Below the pieces are notes generated by a model. It was not told the DNA's origin. It saw only the letters and a list, made by a program, of their open reading frames with translations, and did not search any database. From assembly GCA_947846985.1 (NCBI GenBank), contig CANTUZ010000027.1, positions 2,849,535-2,913,534 on the forward strand: DNA of 64,000 nt, written 5' to 3'. A program made the position numbers and the translations under genes. The first letter of the stretch is position 1, and each line of letters starts with the position of its first letter. This stretch comes from Fratercula arctica (lineage: Eukaryota > Chordata > Aves > Charadriiformes > Alcidae). Positions 1 to 11,030 of the stretch are shown in pieces.

Positions 1-173
1 TGACTGCCTCGTGATGTCACCAAGGGTTGTGCTCTGACTGCCCTGTGATGTCACCAAGAGCAGGCTCTGACTGCCCGTGATGTCACCAAGGACGGGATCT
101 GACTGCCCTGTGATGTCACAAAGGGGGGCTCTGACTTCCCCATGATGTCACAAAGTGGGGCTCTGACTGCCCC

Positions 174-765
174 GTGATGTCACCAAGGACAGGCTCTCAC
201 TCCCCTGTGATGTCCCCAAGGGCGCGATCTGACTGCCCCCTGATGTCACAAAGGGCGGGTTCTGACTCCCTTGTGATGTCACCAAGGGTGTGCTCTGATT
301 GCCCTGTGGTGTCACCAAAGGCGGTTCTGAATGCCCTGTGATGTCACAAAAGGGGGGCTGTGATTGCCCTGTGATGTCACCAAGGGCGGGCTCTGACTGC
401 CCTGTGTTGTCATAAAGGGGTGCTCTGACTGCCCCGTGATGTCACAAAACGGGTCTGTGACTGCCCTCTGATGTCACATATTGGGGCTCTGACTCTCTTG
501 TGATGTCACCAAGGGTGTGCTCTGACTGCCCCATGATGTCACCAAAGGCGGGTTCTGAATGCCCTGTGATGTCACAAAAGGGGGGCTGTGACTGCCCTGT
601 GATGTCACGAAGGGCGGGCTCTGACTGCCTCATGATGTCACCAAGAGTCGGGCCCTGACTGTGCCGTGATGTCACCAAGAGCCTACTCTGACTGCCTCGT
701 GATGTCACCAAGGGTCGGGCCCTGACTGTGCCGTGAGGTCACCGAGAGCGGACTCTGACTGCCCC
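174..765 (+). repeat. Landmark cassette, full 18-monomer form (first copy)
   Basis: This ordered series of 18 distinguishable monomers (M1-M18) punctuates the array. M1 has CAAGGACAGG followed by CTCTCACTCCCC; M2 has GATGTCCCC and GGGCGCGATC; M3 begins CTGATGTCAC; M5 has GTGGTGTCACC; M6 has CAAAAGGGGGG; M8 has GTCATAAAGG; M9 has CAAAACGGG; M10 has CACATATTGG; M16 has GAGCGTACTC or GAGCCTACTC; M18 has GTGAGGTCACCGAG. Full forms start at 174, 29310, 32169, 34274, 37267, 39376, 46319, 49706, 51021, 53487, 54802, 57269, 60753 and 62068. The copy at 49706 is 593 bp; this one is 592 bp because M5 lacks one G. Copies at 43062 and 59342 are alike but lack M15-M16. M3-M7 resembles M10-M14, an internal duplication. 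Confidence 0.9.
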
Positions 766-1846
766 GTGATGTCACAAAGGGGGCTCTGACTGCCCTGTGA
801 TGTCACCAAGAGCAGACTCTGACTGCCCCGTGATGTCACCAAGGACGGGATCTGACTGCCCTGTGATGTCACAAAGGGGGGCTCTAACTGCCTTGTGATG
901 TCACCAAGGTTCGGGCTCTGACTGCCCTGCGATGTCACCAAGAGCAGACTCTGACTGCCCTGTGATGTCACAAAGGGGAGCTCTGACTGCCCCGTGATGT
1001 CACAGAGTGGGGGCTCTGACTGCGCTGTGATGTCACCAAGGGTTGTGCTCTGACTGCACTGTGATGTCACAAAGGGGGGCTCTGAAGGCCCTGTGATGTC
1101 ACCAAGGGGGGGCTCTGACTGCCCTGTGATGTCAGCAAGAGCAGACTCTGACTGCCGCATGATGTCACAAAGGGCGGGCTCTGACTGCCCTGTGATGTCA
1201 CCAAGGGCAGCCTCTGACTGCCCCGTGATGTCACAAAGGGGGGCTCTGACTGCCCTGTGATGTCACAAAGGGCAGCCTCTGACTGCCTCGTGATGTCACC
1301 AAGGGCAGACTCTGATTGCCGCATGATGTCACAAAGGGGGGCTCTGACGGCCCCATGATGTCACAAAGGTGGGGCTCTGACTGCCCTGTGATGTCACGAA
1401 GAGCAGACTCTGACTGCCCCGTGATGTCACCAAGGACGGGATCTGACTGCCCTGTGATGTCACAAAGGCGGGCTCTGACTGCCCCATGATGTCACAAAGG
1501 GGGGCTCTGACTGCCCTGTGATGTCACCAAGGGCAGCCTCTGACTGCCCTGTGATGTCACCAAGGGTCGGGCCCTGACTGTGCCGTGAGGTCACCGAGAG
1601 CGGACTCTGACTGCCCCGTGATGTCACAAAGGGGGGCTCTGACTGCCCTGTGATGTCACCAAGAGCAGACTCTGACTGCCTCGTGATGTCACCAAGGGTT
1701 GTGCTCTGACTGCCCTGTGATGTCACCAAGAGCAGGCTCTGACTGCCCCGTGATGTCACCAAGGACGGGATCTGACTGCCCTGTGATGTCACAAAGGGGG
1801 GCTCTGACTTCCCCATGATGTCACAAAGGGGGGCTCTGACTGCCCC

Positions 1847-2079
1847 GTGATGTCACCAAGGACAGGCTCTCACTCCCCTGTGATGTCCCCAAGGGCGCGA
1901 TCTGACTGCCCCGTGATGTCACAAAGGGCGGGTTCTGACTGCCTCGTGATGTCACCAAGAGTCGGGCCCTGACTGTGCCGTGATGTCACCAAGAGCCTAC
2001 TCTGACTGCCTCGTGATGTCACCAAGGGTCGGGCCCTGACTGCCCCGTGATATCACCGAGAGCGGACTCTGACTGCCCC
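1847..2079 (+). repeat. Landmark cassette, short form with an M3/M14 fusion monomer
   Basis: M1 and M2 are followed by one monomer that starts like M3 (CACAAAGGGCGGG) and ends like M14 (CTGACTGCCTC), then M15-M18. Eleven monomers present in the full form are absent. The same short form starts at 21999, 30853, 35951 and 41051, so it arose once and was copied. In this copy and its relatives M16 reads GAGCCTACTC rather than GAGCGTACTC, and M17 ends TGCCCC instead of TGTGCC. The end coordinate is approximate. Confidence 0.82.
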
Positions 2080-3064
2080 GTGATGTCACAAAGGGGGGCT
2101 CTGACTGCCCTGTGATGTCACCAAGGTTCGGGCTCTGACTGCCCTGCGATGTCACCAAGAGCAGACTCTGACTGCCCCGTGATGTCACAAAGGGGAGCTC
2201 TGACTGCCCCGTGATGTCACAAAGTGGGGGCTCTGACTGCGCTGTGATGTCACCAAGGGTTGTGCTCTGACTGCACTGTAATGTCACAAAGGGGGGCTCT
2301 GAAGGCCCTGTGATGTCACCAAGGGGGGCTCTGACTGCCCTGTGATGTCAGCAAGAGCAGACTCTGACTGCCGCATGATGTCACAAAGGGGGGCTCTGAC
2401 TACCCTGTGATGTCACCAAGGGCAACCTCTGACTGCCTCGTGCTGTCACCAAGGCTTTGTGCTCTGACTGCCCTGTGATGTCACAAAGGGCAGCCTCTGA
2501 CTGCCTCGTGATGTCACCAAGGGCAGACTCTGATTGCCGCATGATGTCACAAAGGGGGGCTCTGACGGCCCCATGATGTCACAAAGGTGGGACTCTGACT
2601 GCCCTGTGATGTCAGCAAGAGCAGACTCTGACTGCCGCATGATGTCACAAAGGGGGGCTCTGACTGCCCTGTGATGTCACCAAGGGCAGCCTCTGACTGC
2701 CCCGTGATGTCACAAAGGGGGGCTCTGACTGCCCTGTGATGTCACCAAGGGCAACCTCTGACTGCCTCGTGCTGTCACCAAGGGTTCTGCTCTGACTGCC
2801 CTGTGATGTCACAAAGGGCAGCCTCTGACTGCCTCATGATGTCACCAAGGGCAGACTCTGACTGCCCTGTGATGTCAGCAAGAGCAGACTCTGACTGCCG
2901 CATGATGTCACAAAGGTGGGGCTCTGATTGCCCTGTGATGTCACCAAGAGCAGACTCTGACTGCCCCGTGATGTCACCAAGGACGGGATCTGACTGCCCT
3001 GTGATGTCACAAAGGGGGGCTCTGACTGCCCCATGATGTCACAAAGGGGGGCTCTGACTGCCCC

Positions 3065-3560
3065 GTGATGTCAGCAAGGACAGGCTCTCACTCCCCTGTG
3101 ATGTCCCCAAGGGCGCGATCTGACTGCCCCCTGATGTCACAAAGGGCGGGTTCTGACTCCCTTGTGATGTCACCAAGGGTGTGCTCTGACTACCCTGTGG
3201 TGTCACCAAAGGCGGTTCTGAATGCCCTGTGATGTCACAAAAGGGGGGCTGTGATTGCCCTGTGATGTCACCAAGGGCGGGCTCTGACTGCCTCGTGATG
3301 TCACAAAACGGGGCTGTGACTGCCCTCTGATGTCACATATTGGGGCTCTGACTCTCTTGTGATGTCACCAAGGGTGTGCTCTGACTGCCCCATGATGTCA
3401 CCAAAGGCTGGTTCTGAATGCCCTGTGATGTCACAAAAGGGGGGCTGTGACTGCCCTGTGATGTCACGAAGGGCGGGCTCTGACTGCCTCGTGATGTCAC
3501 CAAGAGTCGGGCCCTGACTGTGCCGTGATGTCACCAAGAGCGTACTCTGACTGCCCCGTG
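3065..3560 (+). repeat. Landmark cassette, form lacking M8
   Basis: M7 (CAAGGGCGGG) runs directly into M9 (CAAAACGGGG), so the GTCATAAAGG monomer is missing. M5 has the shorter GGCGGTTCTG. Copies of this form start at 3065, 11459, 22919 and 24761. The 11459 and 24761 copies share CAAGGACAAG in M1 and GGTTCTGAATCCC in M3, as expected of two members of one duplication. Here M1 is unusual in having GTCAGCAAGG. After M16 (GCGTACTC) the sequence passes to generic monomers rather than M17-M18. The end coordinate is approximate. Confidence 0.82.
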
Positions 3561-3721
3561 ATGTCACAAAGGGGGGCTCTGACTGCCCTGTGATGTCACC
3601 AAGAGCAGACTCTGACTGCCCCGTGATGTCACCAAGGACGGGATCTGACTGCCCTGTGATGTCACAAAGGGGGACTCTGACTGCCTTGTGATGTCACCAA
3701 GGTTTGGGCTCTGACTGCCCC

Positions 3722-4290
3722 GTGATGTCACCAAGGACAGGCTCTCACTCCCCTGTGATGTCCCCAAGGGCGCGATCTGACTGCCCCCTGATGTCACAAA
3801 GGGCGGGTTCTGACTCCCTTGTGATGTCACCAAGGGTGTGCTCTGACTGCCCCGTGATGTCACAAAACGGGGCTGTGACTGCCCTCTGATGTCACATATT
3901 GGGGCTCTGACTCTCTTGTGATGTCACCAAGGGTGTGCTCTGACTGCCCCGTGATGTCACCAAAGGCGGGTTCTGAATGCCCTGTGATGTCACAAAAGGG
4001 GGGCTGTGATTGCCCTGTGATGTCACGAAGGGCGGGCTCTGACTGCCCTGTGATGTCATAAAGGGGTGCTCTGACTGCCCCGTGATGTCACAAAACGGGG
4101 CTGTGACTGCCCTCTGATGTCACATATTGGGGCTCTGACTCTCTTGTGATGTCACCAAGGGTGTGCTCTGACTGCCCCGTGATGTCACCAAAGGCGGGTT
4201 CTGAATGCCCTGTGATGTCACAAAAGGGGGCCTGTGACTGCCCTCTGATGTCACGAAGGGCGGTCTCTGACTGCCCTGTGATGTCACAAA
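3722..4290 (+). repeat. Rearranged landmark cassette with repeated M9-M12
   Basis: M1-M4 are followed directly by M9-M12. The series then returns to an M6/M7/M8 set (GTGATTGCCCTG, CACGAAGGGCGG, GTCATAAAGG) and passes through M9-M12 a second time. CACATATTGG therefore occurs twice, near 3891 and 4121. This is the duplication counterpart of the forms that have lost seven monomers. It stands at the start of a 2,467-bp segment (3722-6188). Confidence 0.8.
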
Positions 4291-6188
4291 GGGGGGCTCT
4301 GACTGCCTTGTGATGTCACCAAGGTTCGGGCTCTGACTGCCCTGCGATGTCACCAAGGGCAGACTCTGACTGCCCTGTGATGTCACAAAGGGGAGTTCTG
4401 ACTGCCCCGTGATGTCACAAAGTGAGGGCTCTGACTGCCCTGTGATGTCACCAAGGGTTGTGCTCTGACTGCACTGTGATGTCACAAAGGGGGGCTCTGA
4501 AGGCCCTGTGATGTCACCAAGGGGGGGGCTCTGACTGCCCTGTGATGTCAGCAAGAGCAGACTCTGACTGCCCCGTGATGTCACAAAGGGGGGCTCTGAC
4601 TGCCCTGTGATGTCACCAAGGGCAGCCTCTGACTGCCCCGTGATGTCACAAAGGGGGGCTCTGACTGCCCTGTGATGTCACCAAGGGCAACCTCTGACTG
4701 CCTCGTGCTGTCACCAAGGGTTGTGCTCTGACTGCCCTGTGATGTCACAAAGGGCAGCCTCTGACTGCCTCGTGATGTCACCAAGGGTTGTGCTCTGACT
4801 GCCCTGTGATGTCACCAAGGGTTGTGCTCTGACTGCCCTGTGATGTCACAAAGGGGGTCTCTGACTGCCCCGTGATGTCACAAAGGGGGGCTCTGACTGC
4901 CCTGTGATGTCACCAAGGGCAGCCTCTGACTGCCTCGTGATGTCACCAAGGGTTGTGCTCTGACTGCCCTGTGATGTCACAAAGGGGGACTCTGACTGCC
5001 TTGTGATGTCACCAAGGTTTGGGCTCTGACTGCCCTGCGATGTCACCAAGGGCAGACTCTGACTGCCCCGTGATGTCACAAATGGGAGCTCTGACTGCCC
5101 TGTGATGTCACAAAGTGAGGGCTCTGACTGCCCCGTGATGTCACAAAGGGGAGCTCTGACTGCCCTGTGATGTCACCAAGGGCAACCCCTGACTGCCTCG
5201 TGCTGTCACGAAGGGTTGTGCTCTGACTGCCCTCTGATGTCACCAAGGGTTGTGCTCTGACTGCCCTGTGATGTCACAAAGGGCAGCCTCTGACTGCCTC
5301 GTAATGTCACCAAGGGTTGTGCTCTGACTGCCCTGTGATGTCACAAAGGGGGTCTCTGACTGCCCCGTGATGTCACAAAGGGGGGCTCTGACTGCCCTGT
5401 GATGTCACCAAGGGCAGCCTCTGACTGCCTCGTGATGTCACCAAGGGTTGTGCTCTGACTGCCCTGTGATGTCACAAAGGGGGGCTCTGACTGCCCCGTG
5501 ATGTCACAAAGGGGGGGGCTCTGACTACCCTGTGATGTCACCAAGAGCAGACTCTGACTGCCCCGTGATGTCACCAAGGTTCGGGCTCTGACTGCCCTGC
5601 GATGTCACCAAGGGCAGACTTTGACTGCCCCGTGATGTCACAAAGGGGAGCTCTGACTGCCCCGTGATGTCACAAAGTGAGGGCTCTGACTGCCCTGTGA
5701 TGTCACCAAGGGATGTGCTCTGACTGCACTGTGATGTCACAAAGGGGGGCTCTGACTGCCCTGTGATGTCACAAAGTGAGGGCTCTGACTGCCCTGCGAT
5801 GTCACCAAGAGCAGACTCTGACTGCCCCGTGATGTCACAAAGGGGAGCTCTGACTGCCCCGTGATGTCACAAAGTGAGGGCTCTGACTGCCCTGTGATGT
5901 CACCAAGGGTTGTGCTCTGACTGCCCTGTGATGTCACAAAGGGCAGCCTCTGACTGCCTCGTGATGTCACCAAGGGCAGACTCTGATTGCCGCATGATGT
6001 CACTAAGGGGGGCTCTGACGGCCCCATGATGTCACAAAGGTGGGGCTCTGACTGCCCTGTGATGTCACCAAGAGCAGACTCTGACTGCCCCGTGATGTCA
6101 CCAAGGACGGGATCTGACTGCCCTGTGATGTCACAAAGGGGGGCTCTGACTGCCCCATGATGTCACAAAGGGGGGCTCTGACTGCCCC
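3722..6188 (+). repeat. Expanded relative of the 1.65-kb HOR
   Basis: The part to about 4.8 kb matches 6.2-7.15 kb at an offset of 2,369 bp. The part from about 5.3 to 5.74 kb matches 7.2-7.7 kb at an offset of 1,941 bp. This unit therefore carries roughly 428 extra bases, about 13 monomers, near 4.85-5.27 kb. The 4.98-5.74 kb portion also recurs at 23.52-24.28 kb (offset 18,539). It shares the rare spellings CACAAATGGGAG near 5068 and CTCGTAATGTC near 5300 with that segment. Confidence 0.75.
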
Positions 6189-7834
6189 GTGATGTCACCA
6201 AGGACAGGCTCTCACTCCCCTGTGATGTCCCCAAGGGCGCGATCTGACTGCCCCCTGATGTCACAAAGGGCGGGTTCTGACTCCCTTGTGATGTCACCAA
6301 GGTTGTGCTCTGACTGCCCTGTGGTGTCACCAAAGGCGGGTTCTGAATGCCCTGTGATGTCACAAAAGGGGGGCTGTGATTGCCCTGTGATGTCACGAAG
6401 GGCGGGCTCTGACTGCCCTGTGATGTCATAAAGGGGTGCTCTGACTGCCCCGTGATGTCACAAAACGGGGCTGTGACTGCCCTCTGATGTCACATATTGG
6501 GGCTCTGACTCTCTTGTGATGTCACCAAGGGTGTGCTCTGACTGCCCCGTGATGTCACCAAAGGCGGGTTCTGAATGCCCTGTGATGTCACAAAAGGGGG
6601 CCTGTGACTGCCCTCTGATGTCACGAAGGGCGGTCTCTGACTGCCCTGTGATGTCACAAAGGGGGGCTCTGACTGCCTTGTGATGTCACCAAGGTTCGGG
6701 CTCTGACTGCCCTGCGATGTCACCAAGGGCAGACTCTGACTGCCCTGTGATGTCACAAAGGGGAGTTCTGACTGCCCCGTGATGTCACAAAGTGAGGGCT
6801 CTGACTGCCCTGTGATGTCACCAAGGGTTGTGCTCTGACTGCACTGTGATGTCACAAAGGGGGGCTCTGAAGGCCCTGTGATGTCACCAAGGGGGGGCTC
6901 TGACTGCCCTGTGATGTCAGCAAGAGCAGACTCTGACTGCCGCATGATGTCACAAAGGGGGGCTCTGACTGCCCTGTGATGTCACCAAGGGCAGCCTCTG
7001 ACTGCCCCGTGATGTCACAAAGGGGGGCTCTGACTGCCCTGTGATGTCACCAAGGGCAACCTCTGACTGCCTCGTGCTGTCACCAAGGGTTGTGCTCTGA
7101 CTGCCCTGTGATGTCACAAAGGGCAGCCTCTGACTGCCTCGTGATGTCACCAAGGGTTGTGCTCTGACTGCCCTGTGATGTCACCAAGGGTTGTGCTCTG
7201 ACTGCCCTGTGATGTCACAAAGGGCAGCCTCTGACTGCCTCGTAATGTCACCAAGGGTTGTGCTCTGACTGCCCTGTGATGTCACAAAGGGGGTCTCTGA
7301 CTGCCCCGTGATGTCACAAAGGGGGGCTCTGACTGCCCTGTGATGTCACCAAGGGCAGCCTCTGACTGCCTCGTGATGTCACCAAGGGTTGTGCTCTGAC
7401 TGCCCTGTGATGTCACAAAGGGGGGCTCTGACTGCCCCGTGATGTCACAAAGGGGGGGGCTCTGACTACCCTGTGATGTCACCAAGAGCAGACTCTGACT
7501 GCCCCGTGATGTCACCAAGGTTCGGGCTCTGACTGCCCTGCGATGTCACCAAGGGCAGACTTTGACTGCCCCGTGATGTCACAAAGGGGAGCTCTGACTG
7601 CCCCGTGATGTCACAAAGTGAGGGCTCTGACTGCCCTGTGATGTCACCAAGGGATGTGCTCTGACTGCACTGTGATGTCACAAAGGGGGGCTCTGACTGC
7701 CCTGTGATGTCACAAAGGGGGGCTCTGACTGCCTTGTGATGTCACCAAGGTTCGGGCTCTGACTGCCCTGCGATGTCACCAAGAGCAGACTCTGACTGCC
7801 CCGTGATGTCACAAAGGGGGGCTCTGACTGCCCC
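6189..7834 (+). repeat. 1.65-kb HOR, copy 1
   Basis: The unit is about 50 monomers (1,646 bp here). It starts with a landmark cassette whose M7 reads CACGAAGGGCGG and whose M12 is followed by a GGGGGCCTGTGAC monomer and CACGAAGGGCGGTCTC. The core module with CAAGGTTCGGG and CTGAAGGCCCTG follows, then CTCGTGCTGTC, CTCGTAATGTC and an 8-G linker near 7450. The next two units repeat this order. M4 here lacks one base (CAAGGTTGTG at about 6298). Confidence 0.88.
6648..6905 (+). repeat. Core module (TTCGGG to CTGAAGGCCC), representative copy
   Basis: This second recognisable series recurs in most HOR units, usually soon after a landmark cassette. In order the monomers have linkers AAAGGGGGGC, CAAGGTTCGGG, CAAGGGCAGA or CAAGAGCAGA (preceded by GCGATG), AAAGGGGAGC or AAAGGGGAGT, AAAGTGAGGG or AAAGTGGGGG, CAAGGGTTGTG (followed by CTGCACTG), then AAAGGGGGGCTCTGAAGGCCC. 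The last has GAAGGCC in place of GACTGCC. Right-half copies lie near 45229-45440, 51735-51950 and 62785-62990. On the minus strand the series stays open for about 120-150 codons, but this is a by-product of repeat phase. Confidence 0.82.
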
Positions 7835-9483
7835 GTGATGTCACCAAGGACAGGCTCTCACTCCCCTGTGATGTCCCCAAGGGCGCGATCTGACTGCCCC
7901 CTGATGTCACAAAGGGCGGGTTCTGACTCCCTTGTGATGTCACCAAGGGTGTGCTCTGACTGCCCTGTGGTGTCACCAAAGGCGGGTTCTGAATGCCCTG
8001 TGATGTCACAAAAGGGGGGGCTGTGATTGCCCTGTGATGTCACGAAGGGCGGGCTCTGACTGCCCTGTGATGTCATAAAGGGGTGCTCTGACTGCCCCGT
8101 GATGTCACAAAACGGGGCTGTGACTGCCCTCTGATGTCACATATTGGGGCTCTGACTCTCTTGTGATGTCACCAAGGGTGTGCTCTGACTGCCCCGTGAT
8201 GTCACCAAAGGCGGGTTCTGAATGCCCTGTGATGTCACAAAAGGGGGCCTGTGACTGCCCTCTGATGTCACGAAGGGCGGTCTCTGACTGCCCTGTGATG
8301 TCACAAAGGGGGGCTCTGACTGCCTTGTGATGTCACCAAGGTTCGGGCTCTGACTGCCCCTGCGATGTCACCAAGGGCAGACTCTGACTGCCCCGTGATG
8401 TCACAAAGGGGAGTTCTGACTGCCCCGTGATGTCACAAAGTGAGGGCTCTGACTGCCCTGTGATGTCACCAAGGGTTGTGCTCTGACTGCACTGTGATGT
8501 CACAAAGGGGGGCTCTGAAGGCCCTGTGATGTCACCAAGGGGGGGCTCTGACTGCCCTGTGATGTCAGCAAGAGCAGACTCTGACTGCCGCATGATGTCA
8601 CAAAGGGGGGGCTCTGACTGCCCTGTGATGTCACCAAGGGCAGCCTCTGACTGCCCCGTGATGTCACAAAGGGGGGCTCTGACTGCCCTGTGATGTCACC
8701 AAGGGCAACCTCTGACTGCCTCGTGCTGTCACCAAGGGTTGTGCTCTGACTGCCCTGTGATGTCACAAAGGGCAGCCTCTGACTGCCTCGTGATGTCACC
8801 AAGGGTTGTGCTCTGACTGCCCTGTGATGTCACCAAGGGTTGTGCTCTGACTGCCCTGTGATGTCACAAAGGGCAGCCTCTGACTGCCCTGTGATGTCAC
8901 CAAGGGTTGTGCTCTGACTGCCCTGTGATGTCACAAAGGGGGTCTCTGACTGCCCCGTGATGTCACAAAGGGGGGCTCTGACTGCCCTGTGATGTCACCA
9001 AGGGCAGCCTCTGACTGCCTCGTGATGTCACCAAGGGTTGTGCTCTGACTGCCCTGTGATGTCACAAAGGGGGACTCTGACTGCCCCGTGATGTCACAAA
9101 GGGGGGGGCTCTGACTACCCTGTGATGTCACCAAGAGCAGACTCTGACTGCCCCGTGATGTCACCAAGGTTCGGGCTCTGACTGCCCTGCGATGTCACCA
9201 AGGGCAGACTTTGACTGCCCCGTGATGTCACAAAGGGGAGCTCTGACTGCCCCGTGATGTCACAAAGTGAGGGCTCTGACTGCCCTGTGATGTCACCAAG
9301 GGATGTGCTCTGACTGCACTGTGATGTCACAAAGGGGGGCTCTGACTGCCCTGTGATGTCACAAAGGGGGGCTCTGACTGCCTTGTGATGTCACCAAGGT
9401 TCGGGCTCTGACTGCCCTGCGATGTCACCAAGAGCAGACTCTGACTGCCCCGTGATGTCACAAAGGGGGGCTCTGACTGCCCC
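7835..9483 (+). repeat. 1.65-kb HOR, copy 2
   Basis: This unit is 1,649 bp and collinear with copy 1. Private differences include an extra G in M6 (CAAAAGGGGGGG near 8010), one inserted C near 8357 (GACTGCCCCTGCGATG), and GACTGCCCTGTGATG where copy 1 has CTCGTAATG. These few single-base changes over 1.6 kb indicate recent duplication. Confidence 0.88.
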
Positions 9484-11030
9484 GTGATGTCACCAAGGAC
9501 AGGCTCTCACTCCCCTGTGATGTCCCCAAGGGCGCGATCTGACTGCCCCCTGATGTCACAAAGGGCGGGTTCTGACTCCCTTGTGATGTCACCAAGGGTG
9601 TGCTCTGACTGCCCTGTGGTGTCACCAAAGGCGGGTTCTGAATGCCCTGTGATGTCACAAAAGGGGGGCTGTGATTGCCCTGTGATGTCACGAAGGGCGG
9701 GCTCTGACTGCCCTGTGATGTCATAAAGGGGTGCTCTGACTGCCCCGTGATGTCACAAAACGGGGCTGTGACTGCCCTCTGATGTCACATATTGGGGCTC
9801 TGACTCTCTTGTGATGTCACCAAGGGTGTGCTCTGACTGCCCCGTGATGTCACCAAAGGCGGGTTCTGAATGCCCTGTGATGTCACAAAAGGGGGCCTGT
9901 GACTGCCCTCTGATGTCACGAAGGGCGGTCTCTGACTGCCCTGTGATGTCACAAAGGGGGGCTCTGACTGCCTTGTGATGTCACCAAGGTTCGGGCTCTG
10001 ACTGCCCTGCGATGTCACCAAGGGCAGACTCTGACTGCCCCGTGATGTCACAAAGGGGAGTTCTGACTGCCCCGTGATGTCACAAAGTGAGGGCTCTGAC
10101 TGCCCTGTGATGTCACCAAGGGTTGTGCTCTGACTGCACTGTGATGTCACAAAGGGGGGCTCTGAAGGCCCTGTGATGTCACCAAGGGGGGGCTCTGACT
10201 GCCCTGTGATGTCAGCAAGAGCAGACTCTGACTGCCGCATGATGTCACAAAGGGGGGCTCTGACTGCCCTGTGATGTCACCAAGGGCAGCCTCTGACTGC
10301 CCCGTGATGTCACAAAGGGGGGCTCTGACTGCCCTGTGATGTCACCAAGGGCAACCTCTGACTGCCTCGTGCTGTCACCAAGGGTTGTGCTCTGACTGCC
10401 CTGTGATGTCACAAAGGGCAGCCTCTGACTGCCTCGTGATGTCACCAAGGGTTGTGCTCTGACTGCCCTGTGATGTCACCAAGGGTTGTGCTCTGACTGC
10501 CCTGTGATGTCACAAAGGGCAGCCTCTGACTGCCTCGTAATGTCACCAAGGGTTGTGCTCTGACTGCCCTGTGATGTCACAAAGGGTGTGCTCTGACTTC
10601 CCTGTGATGTCACAAAGGGGGGCTCTGACTGCCCTGTGATGTCACCAAGGGCAGCCTCTGACTGCCTCGTGATGTCACCAAGGGTTGTGCTCTGACTGCC
10701 CTGTGATGTCACAAAGGGGGACTCTGACTGCCCCGTGATGTCACAAAGGGGGGGGCTCTGACTACCCTGTGATGTCACCAAGAGCAGACTCTGACTGCCC
10801 CGTGATGTCACCAAGGTTCGGGCTCTGACTGCCCTGCGATGTCACCAAGGGCAGACTTTGACTGCCCCGTGATGTCACAAAGGGGAGCTCTGACTGCCCC
10901 GTGATGTCACAAAGTGAGGGCTCTGACTGCCCTGTGATGTCACCAAGGGATGTGCTCTGACTGCACTGTGATGTCACAAAGGGGGGCTCTGACTGCCCTG
11001 TGATGTCACAAAGGGGGGCTCTGACTGCCT
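9484..11030 (+). repeat. 1.65-kb HOR, copy 3
   Basis: This unit is collinear with copies 1 and 2 until about 11.0-11.1 kb. It carries CAAAGGGTGTGCTCTGACTTCC near 10580 where copies 1 and 2 have CAAAGGGGGTCTC. After about 11.1 kb it passes into a segment related to 24.4-26.8 kb instead of a further cassette at the 1.65-kb spacing. The next cassette starts at 11459, of the form lacking M8. Confidence 0.83.

Noticed and set aside
6189..6431. 80-codon plus-strand open frame over the landmark cassette, found in many copies
   Set aside because: Its repeated occurrence follows from M1-M7 all being 33 bp. It begins with GTG inside the monomer box and stops at the TAA in GTCATAAAGG (M8). In cassettes that have lost or altered M8 it runs on or ends elsewhere, so its extent depends on repeat structure and not on coding.
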